From assembly GCA_019417045.1 (NCBI GenBank), contig DXWE01000081.1, positions 1-6,991 of the forward strand: a DNA stretch of 6,991 nt. The letters run 5' to 3'. The position numbers and the translations under genes were made by a program. This document shows, one piece after another, positions 1-6,386 of this stretch. The first letter of the stretch is position 1; each line of letters begins with the position of its first letter. Under the pieces are notes generated by a model. The model worked only from the letters and a program-made list of their open reading frames with translations, was not told the origin of the DNA and did not search any database. The DNA comes from Oscillospiraceae bacterium. Its GTDB lineage: Bacteria > Bacillota > Clostridia > Oscillospirales > Acutalibacteraceae.

Positions 1-2
1 CC

Positions 3-3000
3 CTCCCGCCGGCGGACGGGCTGCCGGTCTATCTCAACACCGCGCGGGTGCTGTTCGGCAGCCCGATCCGCGAGACGCCGGTGGCGCAGAAGACGCTGGA
101 GGCGGACGGCAGTGTGTACACCGTGTGGGGAGAGATATTCCGGGTGGAGGAGCGCCCCAACCGCGACGGCACCAAGTCGCGCTATTCGCTCGACATCACC
201 GACCGCACCAATTCGATCACCCTTTCCCTCTGGCTCGACCACAGGCGGGACAGCGCGAAGCTCGAGGCGGTCGGCGCGCTGAAAGCCGGCGACTGCCTGC
301 TCGTGACGGGTACATACGATTATGACGAATACGCAAAATGCAACCTGATGCGCCCCAAAGCCGTGTCGGTGGTCGCCAAATATGAGAAGATGGACCGCGC
401 GGAGAACAAACGCGTGGAGCTGCACGCACACACCAAGATGTCCATGATGGATTCGGTGGTGAATACGGACGAACTGGTGCTGCGGGCGGCCAAATGGGGG
501 CACCGCGCGATCGCCATCACCGACCACGGGGTGGTGCAGGCGTTCCCGGACGCGATGAACGCCGCCAAAAAAGCGGCCAAACAGGGAACCCTGATCCAGG
601 TTCTCTACGGCATGGAGGCCTACTACGTCAACGACAGCGTGCCGGTGGTGCAGGGGGGCGAGGCCCAGCCGCTCGAAGGGGAGTTCATCGTCTTTGATAT
701 CGAGACCACCGGGCTCAGCGCCGCGACCGACCGGATCACCGAGATCGGTGCGGTGCGGTTCCAAAACGGCCAGGTGGGAGAGGAGTTCGACATCTTTGTC
801 AACCCCGGCATGCCGATCCCGGCGAAGATCACCGAGCTGACCGGGATCAGCGACGAGATGGTGAAGGACGCGCCGGCGGAGAAGGAGGCGCTCGAGCAGT
901 TCTACGCATTCTGCGGAGATTGCCGGGTGCTGGTCGCGCACAACGCGTCCTTTGATACCGGGTTCATCAAGCAGGCGGCGGCGCGCAGCGGGATGGAGTA
1001 CCCGTTCACCTCGATCGACACGGTGCCGATCTGCCGTGCGCTCTATCCGGGACTGCGCAACCACAAGCTGGACACGGTGGCCAAGCACCTGAAGCTGCCG
1101 CCCTTCAACCATCACCGCGCATGCGACGACGCGCGGGTGCTCGCGGACATCTTCTCCCACCTGATCCGGGATATGCGGGACGGACGCGGCATCACCGGCA
1201 CAGCCGAGATCAACACGCTGCTCTCCGGGGTGGACATCAAGAAGGTGCGGCCCTATCATTTCATCGTGTTCGCACGGAATACGGTGGGGCTGAAAAATCT
1301 CTACAAGCTCGTCACCTGGTCGAACCTGCACGGGTTTTACGGCAAGCCGCGCGTGACAAAAACCAAGCTGCTCGAGCACCGCGAGGGCCTGCTGTTCGGC
1401 AGCGCGTGCGAGCAGGGGGAGCTGTTCCAGGCGGTGCGGGAGGGCAAATCGTGGGGCGAGCTGTGCGACATCGCCTCGTTCTATGATTTTCTGGAGATCC
1501 AGCCGCTCGGCAACAACGAATTCATGCTGCGCGAGGGGCTGGTGCAGGAGCGGCGGCAGCTGGAGGAGTTCAACCGCACGATCGTGCGGCTCGGGGAAAA
1601 ACTGGGGAAACCCGTCTGCGCCACCGGCGACGTGCATTTCCTCGATCCGGAGGACGCGATCTACCGCAGCGTGCTGATGGCGGGGCAGAAGTTTTCGGAC
1701 GCGGATCTCCAGCCGCCGCTCTATTTCCGCACCACCGAGGAGATGCTCAAAGAGTTCGCCTATCTCGGGGAGGAGACCGCCCGCCGGGTGGTGATCGACG
1801 GGCCGAACCGGATTGTCGATCTGTGCGAGAACATCCAGCCGATCCCCGACGGCACCTATCCGCCGCACCTGGACGGCGCGGACGAGCAGCTGCAGGAGAT
1901 CACCTGGAACCGCGCCAAGGAGCTGTACGGCGACCCGCTGCCCGAGATCGTGCGCGCGCGTCTCGACCGGGAGCTGACCGCCATCATCAAGCACGGGTTC
2001 GCGGTCATGTACATGATCGCGCAGAAGCTCGTGCACTACTCGGAGGAGCACGGGTACCTGGTGGGGTCCCGGGGATCGGTCGGTTCGTCGTTTGTCGCGA
2101 GCATGGCGGGGATCTCGGAGGTCAACCCGCTGCCCCCGCACTATCTCTGCAAGCACTGCCACTATTCCGAATTCATCACCGACGGGTCGGTGGGGTCCGG
2201 GTTCGACCTGCCGGAGAAAAACTGTCCCCGCTGCGGGCAGCCGCTCGGGCGGGACGGACACGAGATCCCGTTTGAGACCTTCCTCGGGTTCGACGGGGAC
2301 AAGGCACCGGATATCGACCTCAACTTCGCGGGAGAATACCAGACCGCGATCCACAAATACACCGAATCCCTGTTTGCCGAGAACCACGTGTTCAAGGCCG
2401 GTACGATCAGCACGCTCGCGGACAAGACCGCTTACGGGTATGTGCGCGGGTACGCCGAGGAGCGCGGGCTGCTCTTCACACCGGCGGAGATGAACCGGCT
2501 GACCCTCGGCTGCGCGGGGGTCAAGCGGACGACCGGGCAGCATCCCGGCGGCATGGTCGTCGTGCCGGACGAGTTTGAAGCGGAGGATTTCACCCCGATC
2601 CAGCACCCGGCGGACAAATCGGATTCGGACGTGCTGACCACCCACTTCGACTTCCACTCGATCCACGATACCATTTTAAAACTCGACAACCTCGGCCATG
2701 ATGTGCCGACCATCTGCAAGTATCTCGAGGAATACACCGGGATCCGCATCAAGGACGTGCCAATGTCGGATGAGAAGGTCTATGAGCTGTTCACCTCGCC
2801 CGCGCCGCTCGGCGTGACCAAGGAGGACATCGATTTCCCGATCGGCACCCTCTCGATCCCCGAGATGGGCACCGGGTTTGTCAGCCAGATGCTGCAGGAG
2901 TGCAAGCCGCAGAGCTTTGCGGACCTCTTGCAGGTGTCCGGCCTGTCCCACGGCACCGACGTGTGGCTCGGCAATGCGCAGGACCTGATCAAGGCGGGTA

Positions 3001-3743
3001 CCTGCACGATTTCCAGCGTGATCGGGACGCGCGACAATATCATGATCTATCTGCTGCACAAGGGGCTCGAGCCCAAGATGGCGTTCAAGATCATGGAGAT
3101 TGTGCGCAAGGGCAACGGCCGCAAGCTGCTGACTGAGGAGCACTTTTCGGCCATGCGGGAGCACGGTGTGCCCGAGTGGTATATTGAATCGTGCCTGAAA
3201 ATTAAATATATGTTCCCGAAAGCCCACGCGGCGGCGTATATCATCGCCGCGCTGCGGCTCGCGTGGTTCAAGGTATACCATCCGGTGGAATACTACGCCG
3301 CCTACTTCACCGTGCGCGGGGAGGATTTCGACGCCGAGCCGGTGCAGAAGGGGAAAGCGGTGGTCAAGCAGCAGATCGACGGGATCCGCGCCCGTGGCCG
3401 GGAGGCGAGCGCCAAAGAACAGGCGCAGGCGGACACCATGCACATCGCCTATGAGGCGATGGTGCGCGGGGTGGAGTTTTTGCCGATCGATCTCTATCGC
3501 TCCCATGCGACCAAGTTCCTGGTGGAGGACGGGAAGATCCGCATGCCCTTCACCGGGGTGAAGGGGCTCGGCGAGGCTGCGGCCGAAGGGCTGATGAACG
3601 CCCGAAAAGAGGGACCGTTCTTCTCGTGCGATGATTTGCAGACCCGCAGCGGTGTGACCAAGGCGGTGATGGAATCGCTGCGGCAGATGGGGGTACTCGG
3701 CGATCTCCCCGAGACCAGCCAGGTATCGCTGTTCGAGCTGTGA
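3..3743 (+). CDS. polC: DNA polymerase III alpha subunit, PolC type (5' end missing)
   Basis: Replicative DNA polymerase of Firmicutes, with 5'-3' synthesis and built-in 3'-5' proofreading. The frame is open to the left edge, and residues before the GTG at 48 (ending LNTARV) continue the family alignment, so that GTG is an internal valine and not a start. About 1,246 codons are visible; B. subtilis PolC has 1,437 residues. Domains in order: an OB-fold (about 110-380); PHP, with HAHT at 423-434 and ITDHG at 516-530; the inserted DEDDh exonuclease, with DIE at 696-704, HNASFD at 939-956 and HRACDD at 1113-1130; the rest of PHP from about 1240; a zinc motif, CKHC at 2148-2159 and CPRC at 2223-2234; palm aspartates in PDIDLNF (2310 and 2316) and LKLDNLGHD (2685); then the fingers and C-terminal region. 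QVSLF at 3720-3734, two residues before the stop, fits the beta-clamp-binding motif. No frameshift or lost catalytic residue is seen. The identity is not in doubt. Confidence 0.98.
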   Translation, partial: LPPADGLPVYLNTARVLFGSPIRETPVAQKTLEADGSVYTVWGEIFRVEERPNRDGTKSRYSLDITDRTNSITLSLWLDHRRDSAKLEAVGALKAGDCLLVTGTYDYDEYAKCNLMRPKAVSVVAKYEKMDRAENKRVELHAHTKMSMMDSVVNTDELVLRAAKWGHRAIAITDHGVVQAFPDAMNAAKKAAKQGTLIQVLYGMEAYYVNDSVPVVQGGEAQPLEGEFIVFDIETTGLSAATDRITEIGAVRFQNGQVGEEFDIFVNPGMPIPAKITELTGISDEMVKDAPAEKEALEQFYAFCGDCRVLVAHNASFDTGFIKQAAARSGMEYPFTSIDTVPICRALYPGLRNHKLDTVAKHLKLPPFNHHRACDDARVLADIFSHLIRDMRDGRGITGTAEINTLLSGVDIKKVRPYHFIVFARNTVGLKNLYKLVTWSNLHGFYGKPRVTKTKLLEHREGLLFGSACEQGELFQAVREGKSWGELCDIASFYDFLEIQPLGNNEFMLREGLVQERRQLEEFNRTIVRLGEKLGKPVCATGDVHFLDPEDAIYRSVLMAGQKFSDADLQPPLYFRTTEEMLKEFAYLGEETARRVVIDGPNRIVDLCENIQPIPDGTYPPHLDGADEQLQEITWNRAKELYGDPLPEIVRARLDRELTAIIKHGFAVMYMIAQKLVHYSEEHGYLVGSRGSVGSSFVASMAGISEVNPLPPHYLCKHCHYSEFITDGSVGSGFDLPEKNCPRCGQPLGRDGHEIPFETFLGFDGDKAPDIDLNFAGEYQTAIHKYTESLFAENHVFKAGTISTLADKTAYGYVRGYAEERGLLFTPAEMNRLTLGCAGVKRTTGQHPGGMVVVPDEFEAEDFTPIQHPADKSDSDVLTTHFDFHSIHDTILKLDNLGHDVPTICKYLEEYTGIRIKDVPMSDEKVYELFTSPAPLGVTKEDIDFPIGTLSIPEMGTGFVSQMLQECKPQSFADLLQVSGLSHGTDVWLGNAQDLIKAGTCTISSVIGTRDNIMIYLLHKGLEPKMAFKIMEIVRKGNGRKLLTEEHFSAMREHGVPEWYIESCLKIKYMFPKAHAAAYIIAALRLAWFKVYHPVEYYAAYFTVRGEDFDAEPVQKGKAVVKQQIDGIRARGREASAKEQAQADTMHIAYEAMVRGVEFLPIDLYRSHATKFLVEDGKIRMPFTGVKGLGEAAAEGLMNARKEGPFFSCDDLQTRSGVTKAVMESLRQMGVLGDLPETSQVSLFEL

Positions 3744-3927
3744 GACCGTCCGCCGCGGGGGCCGGCAGTTGCCCCGATCCTTTCGGGCCCCGTCGAGAAG
3801 ACGGCCCATCGGTCCGCTTCGTCGGCCCGTCTCCCTTTGGGGACTGCGCGATAAGCGCCTGCGGTTTCCAATGGGCCTACCGGGCGCTGCTTCAGGCGCC
3901 CAAAGCGAATTTCCTGCGGGAAAGGAC
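3744..3927. other. GC-rich intergenic stretch with dense short inverted repeats
   Basis: No gene is supported here. By eye the sequence contains several perfect short inverted repeats: GGGGC/GCCCC (3758-3762 with 3771-3775), CCCGA/TCGGG (3773-3777 with 3783-3787), GGGCC/GGCCC (3785-3789 with 3803-3807), AGACGG/CCGTCT (3799-3804 with 3827-3832), GCGCCTG/CAGGCGC (3855-3861 with 3893-3899), GGGCGC/GCGCCC (3882-3887 with 3896-3901) and TTTCC/GGAAA (3910-3914 with 3919-3923). Several overlap and would compete. None is followed by a real T-tract. The stretch could hold a weak terminator for polC, a dispersed intergenic repeat, or structured RNA at the polC 3' end. The sequence alone does not decide between these. 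Confidence 0.6.
3799..3838 (+). terminator. Possible weak polC terminator hairpin
   Basis: AGACGG (3799-3804) and CCGTCT (3827-3832) form a 6-bp outer stem around a smaller inner CCG/CGG stem (3814-3816 with 3823-3825). It is followed by CCCTTT, which is too C-rich and short for a canonical rho-independent U-tract. It lies about 55 bases after the polC stop, a sensible place for a terminator. It is listed because no better candidate exists in the gap. Confidence 0.22.
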
Positions 3928-3957
3928 TTGACAGGACGCCCATTCGTATGATATCGT
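3928..3957 (+). promoter_or_regulatory. Probable sigma-A promoter of the his operon
   Basis: A perfect -35 hexamer TTGACA (3928-3933) is followed, after 18 bases, by TATCGT (3952-3957), which matches the -10 consensus at 4 of 6 positions. The surrounding DNA is more AT-rich than the rest of the window. TATGAT at 3947-3952 is a better -10 hexamer, but it sits only 13 bases from TTGACA, too close for normal sigma-A spacing. Transcription would begin near 3964, giving a leader of about 30 bases before hisZ. The perfect -35 and the position just upstream of the first his gene make a promoter likely; the exact -10 is uncertain. Confidence 0.7.
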
Positions 3958-3959
3958 AG

Positions 3960-3978
3960 TAGCACATTAGCAAACTAA
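3960..3978. promoter_or_regulatory. Candidate operator: inverted repeat TTAG-N4-CTAA at the predicted transcription start
   Basis: TTAG (3967-3970) and CTAA (3975-3978) form a perfect 4-bp inverted repeat separated by CAAA, at about +3 to +14 relative to the predicted start near 3964. A direct repeat, TAGCA at 3960-3964 and 3968-3972, overlaps it with an 8-base period. A repressor bound here would block initiation. TrpR-family (YerC/HisR-like) proteins have been proposed as regulators of his genes in Firmicutes, but I cannot confirm their motif from this sequence, so the regulator remains unassigned. The repeat is short and could be chance. Confidence 0.35.
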
Positions 3979-3984
3979 AGTATC

Positions 3985-3990
3985 GGGAGG
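3985..3990 (+). promoter_or_regulatory. Ribosome binding site of hisZ
   Basis: GGGAGG lies four bases before the ATG at 3995. The spacing is at the short end of the usual range. It supports this ATG as the hisZ start. Confidence 0.75.
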
Positions 3991-3994
3991 CGCC

Positions 3995-5179
3995 ATGAAG
4001 AAGAGCGTATACACAACGCCGGCGGGCACACGCGACCGGCTGTTTGAGGAGTGCGTGGTACGGCGGCAGCTGGAGGAGCGGCTGGCGGCGCTGTTCCAGC
4101 GGCGGGGGTTCTGTGAGGCGATGACGCCGGGACTGGAATTCTATGACACGGTGGTCGGCCCGATGGAGGCCGTGCCGCCGGAGAGTCTCTATAAGCTCTG
4201 CGATACACGCGGGCGGCTGCTGGTGCTGCGCCCGGATTCCACCATGCCGATCGCGCGGCTCGCGGCCACTCGGCTGCAGCACGCGACCTGGCCGGTACGG
4301 CTGTATTATGCGCAGGATGTGTACCACATGAACCACGGGCTGTACGGCCGCCGGGACCAGGAGTTCCAGATGGGGGTCGAGCTGCTCGGCGCCGGCGGAC
4401 AGCGGGCGGATCTCGAGATTCTGGCGCTCGCCGCGCAGGCGCTCAAGCTCTGCTGTGGGGAGGGGTTCCGGCTGGAACTCGGGCACGCGGATGTGTTCCG
4501 CTCGCTGATGGAGGAGCTGGACGCGCCGGAGGAGGCGCGCTCGGAGATCCGGGAGCTGATTGAAAATAAGAACTATGCGGCACTCGGCAACCGGCTGGAC
4601 ATGTTGCCGCGCTCTCCTGCGGCCGAGGCGATCCGCCGCCTGCCCCGCCTGTTCGGGGGGGAGGAGGTGCTTGCCGCCGCGGCCTCGCTGTGCGGCAATG
4701 GCCGGGCGACCGCGGCGCTGACCTATCTCTCCGAGCTGTATCGGGCGCTGTGCGCGCTCGGGCTGCGGGACCAGGTGATGATCGATCTGGGCATGGTGCA
4801 CCGGCAGGAGTACTATACCGGTGTGACCTTCCGGGGATATGTCGAGGGCAGCGGGGAGACGGTGGTCAGCGGTGGCCGGTATGACCGGCTGCTCGAACAG
4901 TTCGGGCCGCCGCACGACGCGACGGGATTCGGGCTGAGCGTGGACAGCGTGGCACAGGTGCTGCTCGCTAAGGGGGCTGTGCCGCCGCCTGCCCCGCCGG
5001 ATGTGCTGCTGCACGCCATGCCGGGGCAGGAGACCGCCGCGATCCGGGAGGCGGAACGGCTGACCGGGACAGGTGTAAATTGCGAAGTGAGCGTGTTCGA
5101 CACCCTGGAGGCGGCGCGGGCGTATGCCCAAAGCCGCGGGATCCCCGAGGTGCGGCCGGTGGAAGGAGAGACGGTATGA
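3995..5179 (+). CDS. hisZ: ATP phosphoribosyltransferase regulatory subunit
   Basis: Regulatory subunit that assembles with short-form HisG and is needed for both activity and histidine feedback inhibition of the first step of histidine synthesis; cytosolic. The 394-residue protein is a histidyl-tRNA synthetase paralogue. It starts with the typical TPAGTRD segment (residues 8-14), has LRPDSTMPIARLAA (78-91), a class II motif-2-like block LYYAQDVYHMN to DQEFQMGVELLG (103-132), and the histidine-pocket signatures EYYTGVTF (272-279) and GGRYDRL (293-299). A true HisRS is ruled out by the length, by the adjacent short hisG, and by the lack of a full anticodon-binding domain. About 60 C-terminal residues (335-394) look like the first part of such a domain, cut short. 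The start is fixed by GGGAGG and the conserved N-terminus. The stop overlaps the hisG start by four bases (ATGA), so the two subunits are translationally coupled. Confidence 0.94.
   Translation: MKKSVYTTPAGTRDRLFEECVVRRQLEERLAALFQRRGFCEAMTPGLEFYDTVVGPMEAVPPESLYKLCDTRGRLLVLRPDSTMPIARLAATRLQHATWPVRLYYAQDVYHMNHGLYGRRDQEFQMGVELLGAGGQRADLEILALAAQALKLCCGEGFRLELGHADVFRSLMEELDAPEEARSEIRELIENKNYAALGNRLDMLPRSPAAEAIRRLPRLFGGEEVLAAAASLCGNGRATAALTYLSELYRALCALGLRDQVMIDLGMVHRQEYYTGVTFRGYVEGSGETVVSGGRYDRLLEQFGPPHDATGFGLSVDSVAQVLLAKGAVPPPAPPDVLLHAMPGQETAAIREAERLTGTGVNCEVSVFDTLEAARAYAQSRGIPEVRPVEGETV
5163..5168 (+). promoter_or_regulatory. Ribosome binding site of hisG
   Basis: AAGGAG, within the last codons of hisZ, lies seven bases before the ATG at 5176. 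It decides the hisG start in favour of this ATG over the in-frame TTG at 5080, whose extra 32 residues (arginine- and glycine-rich) do not resemble HisG. Confidence 0.85.
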
Positions 5180-5799
5180 GACCGCTGCGGATTGCCCTGA
5201 CAAAAGGGCGGCTGGAACGCAAGACCGTCGAGCTGTTTGACAGGATGGGACTCGACACCGCCGCGGTGAAGGACAAGGGGCGGCGGCTGATCCTCCCGCT
5301 GGGGGAGGGGATCGAGGTGGTGCTCGCCAAGGCGGCGGACGTGATCACCTATGTGGAGCACGGGGTGTGCGATCTCGGGGTCGTCGGTAAGGATACCATT
5401 CTCGAGATGGGCGGCAGTTTTTATGAGGTGCTGGATCTCGGGTTTGGCCGGTGTCGGTTCGCGCTCGCGGCCCCGGGAGACACGCCGTTTTTCGGCGGAT
5501 ACGCGGCGAAGACGGTTGCGTCCAAGTACCCGAACGTCACCGCGGCGTATTTTGCCAAAAAGGGCATGGACGTGCGAATCATCAAGATCGAGGGGTCGGT
5601 GGAGCTCGCCCCGCTGCTGGGGCTGTCCGACGGCATTGTGGACATTGTGGAGACCGGGACGACCCTGAAAGAAAACGGGCTGCAGATCATCGAGGATGTG
5701 CAGCCGGTGTCCGCGCGGCTGATTGTGAACATGGCGTGCATGAAGCTGCGCAAGCGCGAGATCGAAACGCTGATCGCGCAGATGGAGGCGTGCTTATGA
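5176..5799 (+). CDS. hisG: ATP phosphoribosyltransferase catalytic subunit, short form
   Basis: Catalyses condensation of ATP with PRPP to N1-(5-phosphoribosyl)-ATP, the committed step of histidine synthesis. The protein is 207 residues, the length of the short HisG class that lacks the C-terminal ACT-like regulatory domain and depends on HisZ. Visible signatures are ALTKGRL near the N-terminus (residues 7-13), CDLGVVGKD (65-73), and the family signature from E143 to L164, which includes G149, D156 and TGTTL (160-164) and fits the PROSITE pattern at every position. The start at ATG 5176 is supported by AAGGAG seven bases upstream and by MRPLRIALTKGR being a normal HisG N-terminus. It overlaps hisZ by four bases and the following gene by four bases. 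The hisZ-hisG pairing agrees with the short form. Confidence 0.97.
   Translation: MRPLRIALTKGRLERKTVELFDRMGLDTAAVKDKGRRLILPLGEGIEVVLAKAADVITYVEHGVCDLGVVGKDTILEMGGSFYEVLDLGFGRCRFALAAPGDTPFFGGYAAKTVASKYPNVTAAYFAKKGMDVRIIKIEGSVELAPLLGLSDGIVDIVETGTTLKENGLQIIEDVQPVSARLIVNMACMKLRKREIETLIAQMEACL
5784..5788 (+). promoter_or_regulatory. Ribosome binding site of the DUF3267 gene
   Basis: GGAGG, inside the end of hisG, lies seven bases before the ATG at 5796. It shows that the inserted gene has its own good initiation signal, and so argues that it is a real, translated gene. Confidence 0.75.
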
Positions 5800-6386
5800 A
5801 TACGTTGGAACTGCCGGCAGGATATGGGCTGATAAAGCAAATCGACCTGCAGAAGGACAAGAAGCTCGCGCTGCTGGTCAATGGCGCGTCGCTGGTGGTC
5901 GCTCTGCTGATGATCGCCATCGGCTGGCTGGCGCTGCCGCGTGAGAGCCTGCGGATCTCGTCACTGGCCACGTTATGGCTGCGGCTGGGCTGCCTGCTGG
6001 TCGGTATATTGCTGTATATGTGCCTGCACGAACTGGTACATGGGATCGGAATCTGGTATTACAGCAAGCAACGGCCCCGGTTCGGGTTTACCGGGCTGTA
6101 TGCGTTTGCCGGCAACGACCGGGCCTACTTTGATAAGCGGTCGTATCTGGTGATCGCCCTGTCGCCGATCGTGGTGTGGGGCGTGGTGCTGTTGATCTTA
6201 AACCTGTTAGTACCGCCTTCCTGGGTCTGGGTGGTCTATCTCATTCAGGTGATCAACATCAGCGGTGCCGCGGGAGACGTGTATGTGACGGGCGTGCTGT
6301 GCCGTCTGCCGGCCGATATCCTTGTCAACGACAAAGGGGTATCGATGTCTGTCTATGGCCGTGTACAGGAGGAATCGGAATGCTGA
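5796..6386 (+). CDS. DUF3267 family membrane protein, putative zinc metallopeptidase
   Basis: A 196-residue integral membrane protein with about four hydrophobic segments: roughly residues 24-47, 58-77, 117-139 and 142-158. HELVH (78-82) is an HExxH zinc motif at the end of the second segment. NISGAAGDVYV (154-164), followed by LPADILVNDKGVSMSVY (171-187), matches the C-terminal pattern I know from DUF3267 'putative zincin peptidase' proteins; D161 is a plausible third zinc ligand, as in site-2-type proteases. The start at ATG 5796 has GGAGG seven bases upstream and overlaps the hisG stop by four bases; the stop overlaps hisD by seven bases. It is thus embedded in the his operon, though no histidine-pathway role is known for this family. 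GC is about 58% over 5821-6360 by hand count, against about 62-75% in sample stretches of hisG and hisD. The substrate is unknown, and protease activity is inferred from motifs only. Confidence 0.85.
   Translation: MNTLELPAGYGLIKQIDLQKDKKLALLVNGASLVVALLMIAIGWLALPRESLRISSLATLWLRLGCLLVGILLYMCLHELVHGIGIWYYSKQRPRFGFTGLYAFAGNDRAYFDKRSYLVIALSPIVVWGVVLLILNLLVPPSWVWVVYLIQVINISGAAGDVYVTGVLCRLPADILVNDKGVSMSVYGRVQEESEC
6367..6372 (+). promoter_or_regulatory. Ribosome binding site of hisD
   Basis: AGGAGG lies seven bases before the ATG at 6380, inside the end of the DUF3267 gene. It is the strongest Shine-Dalgarno sequence in the window and fixes the hisD start. Confidence 0.85.

Noticed and set aside
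48..50. GTG at 48 as the polC start
   Set aside because: The frame is open to the left edge, and the preceding residues continue the PolC alignment. A start here would also remove about 200 residues found in every PolC.
3871..3951. Short ORF (26 codons) before hisZ as a histidine leader peptide
   Set aside because: It contains no histidine, has no ribosome binding site, and begins upstream of the -35 box, so it would not be on the his transcript.
3947..3952. TATGAT as the -10 box
   Set aside because: It is closer to consensus, but only 13 bases from TTGACA, and no acceptable -35 lies 16-18 bases upstream of it. It is kept only as an alternative.
2676..3965. Long antisense open frame of 429 codons
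   Set aside because: It lies opposite polC and the intergenic gap in GC-rich DNA, where stops are rare on the opposite strand. Its translation is arginine- and histidine-rich with no recognisable domain, and it covers a clear polC.
3958..3994. T-box or his attenuator in the hisZ leader
   Set aside because: Only about 30 bases separate the predicted transcription start from the hisZ ATG, far too few for a T-box, and no terminator hairpin lies between them.
5080..5175. TTG at 5080 as an upstream start for a longer HisG
   Set aside because: The added 32 residues are arginine- and glycine-rich and unlike HisG, and they lie over hisZ. The ATG at 5176 has a good Shine-Dalgarno sequence and a canonical N-terminus.
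3995..5179. Histidyl-tRNA synthetase (hisS) instead of hisZ
   Set aside because: The protein lacks a complete anticodon-binding domain, is directly coupled to a short-form hisG, and starts with the HisZ-type TPAGTRD segment.
3494..5203. Long antisense open frame of 569 codons
   Set aside because: It spans the end of polC, the gap and all of hisZ on the opposite strand, with low-complexity R/P/H-rich translation. It is a high-GC shadow of genes that are certain.
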